Source: Euborellia annulipes
Taxonomy: Eukaryota; Arthropoda; Insecta; Dermaptera; Anisolabididae
Reading direction: 5' to 3'
Assembly: GCA_023213315.1 (NCBI GenBank)
Contig: JAKCPI010006239.1
Coordinates: 211,501-275,500 of the forward strand
Length of the DNA: 64,000 bases
The translations under genes and the position numbers were made by a program. Below the pieces are notes generated by a model. The model made no database searches and had not been told where the DNA came from. It saw only the letters and a program-made list of their open reading frames with translations. The first letter of the stretch is position 1, and each line of letters starts with the position of its first letter. Shown here piece after piece: positions 55,726 to 64,000 of the stretch.

Positions 55726-56239
55726 ATTTACAAAATCGTCAATATTTTATTTATTTCTTTACCAATCTCAATGAAACTTTAGAAAAAAACTCATTTTTTA
55801 ATTATAAATCTCTGGTAAAAATTTGGTTTTAATCAGACAATGCTAAATAAGTTTTTTCATATATATGGAATTGGGTGTTGATGTCATTAAGGTCGAAAAT
55901 AAGCTTAACTTTGATCGTCAATAACTCAAAAATTAGATCATATAATTAAAAGGGCTTTAGTTCTCTGGAATCAGGGGAAATTCAAGAATTAATGACATGT
56001 ATCATATGTTAGATAAAGTTTTTGGTTTAATTACATTAAGGCATAAACAATCTGACGTTTGCCCATTGAATTATTTGAAAACTAGGCATGCTATTGATAT
56101 TTTTATTATAAATTATTAATCCGCATAAAAATTAATGAAAAATGATATATCATATGTGGAATATTAAAATTTTTTTAATACTTCTTTTATTTCATGTTTC
56201 TTATATGGCTTTATTTTAACTTAAAAAAAATAACTAAAG

Positions 56240-56335
56240 CGTGGCTCAAGTGGTTAATGAGTCCGCAAACAAACTATATTTTTTTCCATTCCCACGTAAA
56301 CAAACTTCGCGAGTTCAAATCCACCACCTGCACTT
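56240..56335 (+). ncRNA. tRNA-like end, right
   Basis: GCGTGGCTCAAGTGGTTAAT (A box), an insert with a T run, then GCGAGTTCAAATCCACCACC (B box and acceptor side). Inverted partner of 55030-55125. Confidence 0.5.
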
Positions 56336-56709
56336 TTTTTTTTAATCATATTATCCATTTTCATTTTATTTTTAATTCTAACTTATAATTTCATTTATCT
56401 GTCATTATAACGAGAGAAAGGATTTGTGGAATATAAATTTTGGTAACCCTATGTTTAGGGAATTTTGACAAATTTTTAAATAACTTTTTTTATTTATGTT
56501 GGCATGAAGCAATTACGCTGGCTGGAGTTGGAGAAAGAATCTGGAGGAGCAAATGAGCAGGATATTATCACAGATTAATGATATATCATTAATGAGGAAC
56601 TTGGCCAAAAAAAGGTTAGGAAACACTGGATTATGGGGGGGGGGGGCGCAAGTTAGACGCTTGCCACAGGCGCTTCATACCCTTGTTACGGCACTGCCAG
56701 GGAATTTCA

Positions 56710-56800
56710 ATTGTTACAAATAAACCACAGTTAAACCGAAAATCAAATTCTTTTACTAATGATAACAACTGTGAAAGCCTAAACTTCAAAATTCTAAAAT
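56710..56800 (+). repeat. Fragment of the 24.3-kb foldback family
   Basis: AAACCACAGTTAAACCGAAA and GTGAAAGCCTAAACTTC match the outer right arm of 24345-24500, directly next to the hAT right end. Confidence 0.7.
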
Positions 56801-57118
56801 TTACCTTTTTAAATAATATTTTTTATAAAGTTTTTTCTATAAAAATGTAAATATACGGTATAATGATTGGGTCCAAAAAGATTAAAACGCAGGAAATTGT
56901 TATTATCTTAGGAATAAATGAGTAAGACTGAACGCAAGCCGGTCGAGCAAAAGCGTTTTCGATCAAAATGTTTTGCCCAAGAGGAAAACATTTTGTTCCA
57001 TGCCAACGCACATTGATGGAGCAAAAACGATTTCGGACAAAGCATTTTGTTCGATGATGTGATAATAATGGAGGAATGGAGATTTGGCTGATATCTCCAT
57101 TCCTCCATTATTATTACA

Positions 57119-57122
<4 letters not shown>

Positions 57123-57175
<53 letters not shown>
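57123..57175. repeat. (AT)n microsatellite
   Basis: About 26 AT dinucleotides. Just left of it a short palindrome GGAGGAATGGAGATTTGG / CCATTCCTCC (57070-57110). Confidence 0.95.
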
Positions 57176-57181
<6 letters not shown>

Positions 57182-57345
57182 TTTGCTTATATATTTATTC
57201 AACTACAAGTTATTTATTTTTAATTGATTTTGATAAATTCATTTTCTTACCTTTCACATTAGAAAAATCTTCTTTTATTTAATCATCTCCTCTCACATTT
57301 ACAGTCGATATCCTTTATTTTAAACATGAAAATTTATTTTCTTTA

Positions 57346-57381
<36 letters not shown>

Positions 57382-57573
57382 GTGAGTTCTACAAATGTTG
57401 AATGGAGAAAAGATCCCAAAATGAAGTAAAAACTATTTGGAAATTTATGTTTTGGATTTAATATCAAATAAGAGAGAATGTGGGAATAAGGGACTGGAAT
57501 TAAAAATATAAATATATTTAATTAAATGTTAAATAATACAAGATACAATATATTAACTGTGTCATAAAAAAAA

Positions 57574-57592
57574 ACACACACACACACACACA
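57574..57592. repeat. (AC)n microsatellite
   Basis: AC dinucleotide run after a poly-A stretch. Confidence 0.9.
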
Positions 57593-57604
57593 TTGAGATC
57601 TCAA

Positions 57605-57780
57605 ATCAATATTTTGGAGTTTAGACTTTCACAGTTGTTATCAATAATAAAATAATTTGATTTTCGGTTTAACTGTTGTTTACTTTTAAGAGTTATAACG
57701 TTTCGGCTACTCATTCTGTGGCCTTCTTCAGGTGCAATTCAGCTTAGATTACAAAGGTTGTCACATCTGTGACATCACAA
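57605..57780 (-). repeat. Left arm of the 24.3-kb foldback family
   Basis: Matches 24200-24335, including TTGATTTTCGGTTTAACTGT and the motif segment at 57700-57731. The partner arm is absent. Confidence 0.75.
57700..57731 (-). ncRNA. Hammerhead-like motif
   Basis: Minus strand: CTGAAGA, A, GGCCAC - AGAATGA - GTAGCC (one mismatch), GAAAC, GTT. Confidence 0.5.
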
Positions 57781-58179
57781 TCATTTTTGGAAAATTTCGA
57801 TTTCTCAATGGGATCAAAGTAAATTTAAAGATTTTCAGAATTTAATTTATTTTTAGGGCAACTGATAGATAGTTTAAAATTTTTTTAAAAACATTTTCCA
57901 AGGATATATATCTAAATAATTGCAGGATGGTCTGGCCTGTTTGTCACCCTCTGTTTGACGGACTTCCCTTTAAATGAAATTTTTTTGCACCTTTTTAGAG
58001 GACATTATAATGTCCTGCCCATATATGGGCATCCCAGGAAATCCCCAAATTGGGAGGCTAAAAATATTTTTGAAAAATCGAGGATTTTCATATTGGAAAG
58101 CATTGGGTCTAGAGCTTTTTGTCCCAAGTATGCTAAATATTCAAAAAAATATTTACTATGTCTGTGTATATATATATAT

Positions 58180-58410
58180 ATAAATGAAATGGGAAAAACG
58201 TATGTATGTATGTTCTAGAGAAATCCACAGTTTTCACTGAATCTATTTGAAATTAAGTACACAAGTACATGGACCAGGGAGTAACGTAGTAATAATTTGA
58301 ATCTCTTAAATATTTTGGAAAATTAATTATAAATAAATTTCTTCAATATGGGAACACAAAATCGACAAGTTGGCTTGGAAATTAGAGAGGCAGGTAGTTG
58401 CTCCTTTTAT
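58180..58410. mobile_element. Helitron-like left end, second copy
   Basis: TATATAAATGAAATGGG to TTGGCTTGGAAATTAGAG matches 35376-35590, including ATGGACCAGGGAGTAACG. Beyond this the copies differ. 58440-58690 is GC-richer unknown repeat. Confidence 0.45.
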
Positions 58411-58734
58411 AGACGTTATTTAAAATTTTCAGTGTTTCCAACCTTGGATTGAGTTGAACTGCAGATTTTTTAAAATTTTCGAATACGTGAGAGCTCTGTC
58501 CCCTATGCTAAATCGGCATCTCTCCAAGTTTTTTACTGCTGCTACGGCAGACATTGTTAGTAAATAAAACATATGTCTTTCCGAGGTTCATCTGCCTCCC
58601 TCTGGCCTCTGGCTCCGGACCCCGCATCTTCGCTCTCTTCATCTGTTTGTTAAAAGACCTACGGAAACGCTTTGCTACTAGCAAACAGCACTAGGATGCT
58701 GCCTTATTTATATATACGTATATATGTATATATA

Positions 58735-59015
58735 TTAGGGTGGTCCAAGTTTATAGATGGCTAAAAATAAAAATCTGAAATCTGAAAACACGTGCCCCTC
58801 ATTTTGTTCCTTTATTTAAGTAAAATTTAACTGCGAAATTTTAGACCGATTGGACAACGTTTACCTGGCCCGCCAGAATGTCAAAGTTCATCGGAGTCAT
58901 CAGTAATTTTATTTATTTATTATTATTTTGTAGGTAAATTTTACTTAAATAGAGGAACAAAATGAGGGGTACGAGTTTTCAGATTTCAGACATCACATTT
59001 TTTGGACCAACCTAA
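58735..59015. mobile_element. MITE with TA duplication
   Basis: Ends TTAGGGTGGTCCAA and TTGGACCAACCTAA, with TA on both sides. About 100-bp inverted arms include CTCATTTTGTTCC and AAGTAAAATTTA. Confidence 0.75.
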
Positions 59016-60419
59016 TATATATATACTGTATATATATATATATATATAGGATATAATTAGGCTTATATTACTAAAATCCAGTAATAAGTATTTTATGTTT
59101 TTATTTCATTTTGTAAAAAAAAGAAATAGAAATGATATATTTTTTTACAAATACATTTTATCCTTTTTTTAGCTCGCTTTTATTCTATTTAGAAAAAACA
59201 AATGAAAACTATTATTCTTTCAAAAATCAAATGTTATAATCCATCTACCTGGTATAATTTCTTATAACTAAGCAATTTTTTTTTTTTTATCTATATATAT
59301 ATATAATTTTAATACGATATATATGTATAAGTTTATTAAATAAAAAAAAGGTTATCTTTTAAAATATTTATTAATTTGTTTAAAAAATAATGCTGAACCT
59401 CTAAACTGGGTGCAATTTTTTTTTTTTTTTTAATTTTATTTATTTTTTTTTATTAAATAAACAAAAAGCAAAAGCGGACTAGACTTATAAACAAATTTAA
59501 TATTAATAAAAAAATAAAAGTAATCACTTTACTCAGTCAACTCGACAAGATTCTTTTCGAGTGAATTAGATCAGTTCTTTTTTGGAAAAGGCTTTTTTAA
59601 TTTCCATTGCATTCGGTAAAAAAAGTGATTTCTCTGACTCAAGATGCAATGATAATTGCTATATATTAATAAAACAAATTTTTACATGGAGTATTTATCT
59701 CCTCTAGCTTCATCACGTTTATATGCATCTCTTATTATTTAGAACGTGATAGCAGATAAGAGAATTATTTCTCAATGAATTGCATAATATATTTCCGTGA
59801 ATGGGAATGATACAGGAATATATTCTAGAAATAGTAAATAAAAGATTTCCTTTGATAATTTAAATAAATGTATTATATGCATTAAAAATAATTTATTATT
59901 TTATTCTTCTTTATAAAAATATTTCTTATTACATTTATTTAGATTAAACTTGATAATATATGAATTTATAAACATTTGGTCGAGAATATTAAGAATGTTT
60001 ATAGACTATTATTATTTATAATATCAAGTTCAATAGAATAAAGTAATATTTTCATATAATTTTATAAAGTATTAATTTATTTAAATTATCATAATAACTT
60101 ATAAATTAAAAAAGAAAGTTTTTTTGACTTGCTTTTATTTTTGGTATTTTAATTTTTTTGAGTTAGGGATAATCCTAACTTTTATTTTTTTGATGGAGAT
60201 TTTCAAAACAGAGTTTTACAATTAGCAAAGCAATCATACAAGCCGAATTATTAGCATTTTGATATTTTTAAATAAATATTAAGCTTAATAAATAATTGTC
60301 TTTTATTATAAATTTCTTTAATGAAAAAAAAAAAAAATTTTATTGATAATTTTTAAATAAATTTCAGAGGGGAAAAGCTGGATTTGTTTTTCAGATGAGA
60401 TGATGGACTATAAGGCCAG

Positions 60420-60791
60420 CAGTGCCGTAACGGGGGTATGAAGCGCCTGTGGCAAGTGTCTAACTTCCCCCCCCCCCGTAATTCAATGTTTCCCAAACTT
60501 TTTTATGCCAAGGCTCAACTTTTTTAGAGTTAGGGTGCTGCCTATGTAATGTAGATATAATTTTTGTAAAATATATAAAGTGAAATGTGAGGAGCTACGG
60601 GAAAGGGAAGGGGGGGAATTGCCTTCTATAATTATAACGTCCCCCCCTCCCGCATAGCGCCTCACTGATTAAATGAGGTAAATAAAATCCACGTGCAACT
60701 CCCAACTTGGTCTGTCTCCTTAGTTTTGAGCCCCCACCCCAGTTACGCCCGTGGCGGGCGCCTGTTTCGCTACGCCCTCGTTACGGTCCTG
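60420..60791. mobile_element. hAT-type MITE, reversed relative of 54801-56696
   Basis: Ends CAGTGCCGTAACGGGGG and CCCTCGTTACGGTCCTG, with AAGGCCAG / TAGGCCAG on the flanks (7 of 8). The right 40 bp matches the left end of the 54801 element in reverse orientation. Confidence 0.85.
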
Positions 60792-60894
60792 TAGGCCAGA
60801 TCATTTAGACCATGCTTACAGTCTCTTGATAGCAAATATTTGAACTGTGGCGCTGGGTTTGATAATCGGTGGCTTTAACTCACAGTCACAGGGG

Positions 60895-61080
60895 GGTTGT
60901 TGAACTATTCTTATTTAACAAGACCTTGAGTATGTTTTTTGTTAGTGAGGCCAAGCGCCCCATGACCCTCTGGAATCGAACCCAGGATCTCCAGCCTTTC
61001 CGGGGCATCGGTGTGCGCTTGGCCTCACCAACAAAAAACATACTCAAGGTCTTGTTAAATATATCAATGACTCAGTTAAA
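60895..61080. repeat. Foldback with tRNA T-arm at apex, copy 1
   Basis: Arms AACAAGACCTTGAGTATG through GAGGCCAAGCGC (60918-60958) pair perfectly or nearly so with 61014-61055. The loop is a tRNA-like segment. The sequence to the right (GTCCGAATCGAGGTAT, then ATATCTTATTCA) recurs after the copy at 63560-63700. Confidence 0.88.
60959..61013 (-). ncRNA. tRNA-like loop
   Basis: Minus strand contains CTGGGTTCGATTCCAG, a perfect T-arm hairpin with consensus B box, next to GATGCCCCGG. D and anticodon arms are not recognisable. Confidence 0.5.
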
Positions 61081-61685
61081 GTCCGAATCGAGGTATATTG
61101 AATACTAATATCTTATTCACATATATAGATCTTGAAAAATAATTTATCTATTGTCTTATTAGCTAATTTATTTGTAGTAAAAACCAGTCGAAAGCAAAGC
61201 ACAGTTTTTGCAAAAAAACGCCCAAACAATATCGATTATGTTTCTTTTTAATTCTTTAGATTCATTTAATGAATCCGAACCACCTGATGCACTATAATGA
61301 CTTAGTTCAGTAGGTCTAAATAAAAAAAATGGGCCAAAACTATATTTTTACCCTATTAGAAATATATACAATGGATCATTCATATTCATATGTTCTTCAA
61401 CACCAAGCTAAAGGAAAAAAAAATTATCTAATTTTATATAGTATAATCAGCGGTAGGGCTTAATTTTAACGGGAGCGGCCCCAACTGGCGTTCCAGTTCT
61501 TTTCATTTTCAGATAGTTCTCGACTAAACATACATTTTATTTATCAATATTTAACATGATTGCATTTAATTCCCCAATTTCAGTGTTGCTTTTTCTTGTG
61601 GAGCTGAGTACCCTACTGAGATGCTCGATCCAATTATAAATTGTTTAGTTGCATAGTTCAAGATTACATTGTCTGTGCATATCGG

Positions 61686-62225
61686 CAGGGGGGGGGGGGG
61701 GACTATATCCCCGGGGCTCGGGCCCTTTGAGCCCCAAACTTAAAATACTAATTAAAAATAATTTTCATGGTTAAAATTTCCATTAAAAAAAAAATTTTCA
61801 TGAAGTTTTTTCCTTAGGGAACTTTTTTAAGGGGCTGGGCTCTTTAAGCTCAAATCTTAAAATTATAATTAAAAAAATCATTTTCTTGATCTACTATGTG
61901 TCAGGACAGATTATCAAGTCTGGGTGTTCTAACTGTTGAAAGAGAATTAATTAGGAACCCTGACTTGAAATCTATAATTGACAATTTTGCATCACTCAAG
62001 ACAAACAAGGCGAGGAGAGAAATTTTATAAAAACTGTTTAGGTATTATTATTATTTCTGTTTAGGGAATTTTAATGTTTAAATAACTTTTTTTTATTATG
62101 TATAACTGTGTAAAAAATTGTTGGCTATAATAACCTTTTGCATTATAATAAAAAACTTATAGGGAGGGGGGGGGGGGGGGCATTTTTATGTAGTCCCGGG
62201 GCCCGTCAGTCTAACTGCGGCCCTG
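61686..62225. mobile_element. Probable hAT-type element
   Basis: Flanks CATATCGG (61678-61685) and CACATCGG (62226-62233) match 7 of 8. The right end CTAACTGCGGCCCTG is hAT-like; the left begins CAGGGGGG and has been altered by a G run. The interior has two CCCGGGGC-type blocks resembling the 32194 element. Confidence 0.6.
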
Positions 62226-63559
62226 CACATCGGTTAACATATCAACATAGCCTATGTAACAATTTACAATAATAATAAAAATGCACTGATGAACTGATCC
62301 AGTTGAAATATTTGCAATAAACAAGAGGTAAACGTGGACTAAATGAACACCAAGTTTTGATCTCCTTCATTTCTTTAATAAAATTTATTTAAGAGATGAT
62401 AGTATTTTTAAATACATCAATTTGCCTTTTAAATTGATGATTAAGTTATGAAATTTTTTAATGCAGGTCACTATAGTCATTTGATTATAATAAAATACGA
62501 GAATAATTTCTTAAAAACTCAAAGATTTTTTTGAAATAATATTCATGAAATGATCTAGTCTAACTTAAATATGTTTAAAATAAGCTTTAAATGTCCGTGT
62601 ATGTTTCCATAAAAATAATTTCTTATAATAATAATAATTTAAAAATTAATTTAGTCCAAATTTATAAATATTAAGAATTTTGTAGTCATAAATTTTATTT
62701 CGTTAAATGCCTTTTTTTGAAATAATTTAAAAAAATAAACTTATAATTGTTTTTTTTTTTTTTTAATGTTGAGTTTTTTTCACAATTCCCTCAATTAAAA
62801 AAAATATATCTAAGAAAATTCTGTAAAATCAATAAAAAATGCGTGAGAGTCTTCCAATTTTTGTCATTGAAAAAGGATTTACACAAGTGTTATTAAAATT
62901 AGCCTTCTCTTTTAGGCAAATCAATTTTATACAGGCATTAATTTTAAAATTTATATTAATAAACCACAATTAATGGCAAAAATGTTATTTATTTCCAATA
63001 AAAAAAATTGGAAGAGTATAAATCAATTAATTAAATTGGATTCATTCATATAAATTGAATAAAAATTTCCAAAACCATTTTAAAATATGAAATGTTTACT
63101 AATGTGATAAAAAATTTTAATCAAATTTATGAGAAATATCTTAAAAGTGAAATGAAAATTAGATGGGGAAATAAAAATAACAGTCAATATGCAGTTTTTT
63201 CAGATCTTTTTTGGGATTATTATAGTATATATATATATATTAATTTAAATCTAAAATATTTATTCTTTTTTTAAAGATATAGTATAGATACATATTTTTT
63301 TTTATTTCATTTGTTATCAAATGAAAAATATTTTTATTAAATTAAATCGCTTTTGGATGACTTTTATTATCTTTCGTAATTCAAAACCCTGCGATATTTT
63401 TTTTCAACCTAAATTTGGTGGAAATAAAAATAAATATATTTATATATATACATGAACATTAATTTTACCATTTTTTTTAATTTAGTTGTCATCACAAATC
63501 CCTTTTTGCTATAAATTAGAAATAAAGCTATTAGGCAATTCTAGAGAAAAATAAAAATT

Positions 63560-63700
63560 GATATTTTGATTTAACAATTTTGTGGGTATGTTTTTTTGTT
63601 GGTGGGCCAAACGTCCCCCGGGAATCGAATCCAGGGTCACGTTTGGCCGACCAACAAATAAACATATTCACAAAATTGTTAAATATACCTATGACTTGTC
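63560..63700. repeat. Foldback with tRNA T-arm at apex, copy 2
   Basis: AACAATTTTGTGGGTATG and GTTGGTGGGCCAAACGT (63572-63613) pair with 63637-63681. The loop holds CCCGGGAATCGAATCCAGGG. Same family as 60895-61080, with arms and loop both changed. Confidence 0.85.
63613..63637 (-). ncRNA. tRNA T-arm-like loop
   Basis: Minus strand CCTGGATTCGATTCCCGGG: B-box consensus with a T-arm-like hairpin as the loop of the foldback. Confidence 0.45.
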
Positions 63701-64000
63701 AAGTCCGAATCGAGGTATTCATTGAATATTAATATCTTATTCAAATAAATAAATCTCGAAAATTATTTAATTGGTAGATTAAGTTCGATATTTTTTTCAA
63801 CCAAATACTCAAAATGAGAAATTTAAAATATTTTAAAACATAAAGGCATAATTTGCTCTATAGAAGAGTAGAGAAAAGCTTTAATAAAAAATAATTGGTA
63901 TATTATTGTATCTTCATAAAAAGTAAATCCATCAAATTAGATAGTTAGTATTCATAATAATATGATCCAATTAGCCAGATGGTATATTTATACTTTATTT

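Larger units (their letters stand above)
55026..56345. repeat. 1.3-kb foldback with tRNA-like ends
   Basis: Arms of about 640 bp meet near 55685. Left end GTGCAGGAGGTGGATTTGAA and right end TTCAAATCCACCACCTGCAC are tRNA 3' parts in opposite orientation, with A-box parts (CCAACTGAGCTATC and GTGGCTCAAGTGGTTAATG) about 90 bp inside each. A truncated left arm exists at 611-940. Confidence 0.88.
54801..56696. mobile_element. hAT-type element carrying a foldback
   Basis: Left CAGGGCCGTAACGAGGGCG and right CCCTTGTTACGGCACTG ends, flanked by GCAGGGAA (54793-54800) and CCAGGGAA (56697-56704), 7 of 8 matching. The same ends bound a shorter, reversed copy at 60420-60791. Most of the interior is the tRNA-ended foldback 55026-56345. 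Confidence 0.85.
53925..64000. other. Region upstream of the YEATS exon
   Basis: Probably AF9/ENL first intron or 5' flank. It contains nested hAT/foldback elements (54801-56696), hAT copies (60420-60791, 61686-62225), tRNA-apex foldbacks (60895-61080 and 63560-63700), a MITE (58735-59015), and AT-rich sequence. 59100-60360 and 62240-63540 look unique and repeat-poor, with only small inverted repeats (59945-60035). No first exon could be assigned. Confidence 0.55.

Noticed and set aside
8940..61080. Foldbacks as sequencing or assembly hairpin artefacts
   Set aside because: Arms carry many independent substitutions and indels, and several families recur elsewhere; artefactual hairpins would be nearly identical.

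Overview
The window is an AT-rich, repeat-crowded stretch of a eukaryotic, most likely arthropod, genome. Evidence for this is the GT-AG introns, two conserved metazoan genes, and a carrier whose loops resemble the insect Rim2 type more than the vertebrate one. A copepod or similar crustacean is plausible from the density and style of repeats, but that is inference. No bacterial-type operons, CRISPR arrays, rRNA genes or confident intact tRNA genes were seen.

Two genes face each other. On the + strand (2455-16799) a complete six-exon gene encodes a 352-residue mitochondrial pyrimidine nucleotide carrier (Rim2 / SLC25A33-SLC25A36 family). On the - strand (53924 down to 37116) lies most of an AF9/ENL (MLLT3/MLLT1) super-elongation-complex gene. 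Two exons encode the YEATS acyl-lysine reader and one 1.68-kb terminal exon encodes a charged linker plus the C-terminal AHD. A GC-richer 40-codon candidate exon sits between them at 44759-44878. The AF9 start codon was not found; it lies upstream, at higher coordinates, or beyond the window. The 20 kb between the two 3' ends, and all long introns, are mobile-element debris.

Mobile elements: eight hAT-type insertions with readable terminal repeats and 8-bp target duplications, four of them perfect (14674, 20123, 32194, 40732 starts) plus a fifth perfect one at 23115; Tc1/mariner/pogo-type elements with TA duplications; two non-LTR reverse-transcriptase tails (7921-8715); and probable Helitron-like ends.

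The most unusual layer is a set of about twenty long inverted (foldback) repeats. Two structures recur in them. First, a hammerhead-ribozyme-like core, CTGANGA - one A/T - a stem - GAAAC, occurs twelve times with both invariant boxes intact and about seven more times decayed. The stem sequence differs between families but remains self-complementary. Second, tRNA-like sequences with A/B-box features sit at the apex or ends of several foldbacks. Two of these share an unusual 9-nt anticodon-like loop while the bases of the flanking stem have changed in compensating pairs. Together they suggest families of structured-RNA-bearing, pol III-related foldback elements that standard repeat classes do not describe well.
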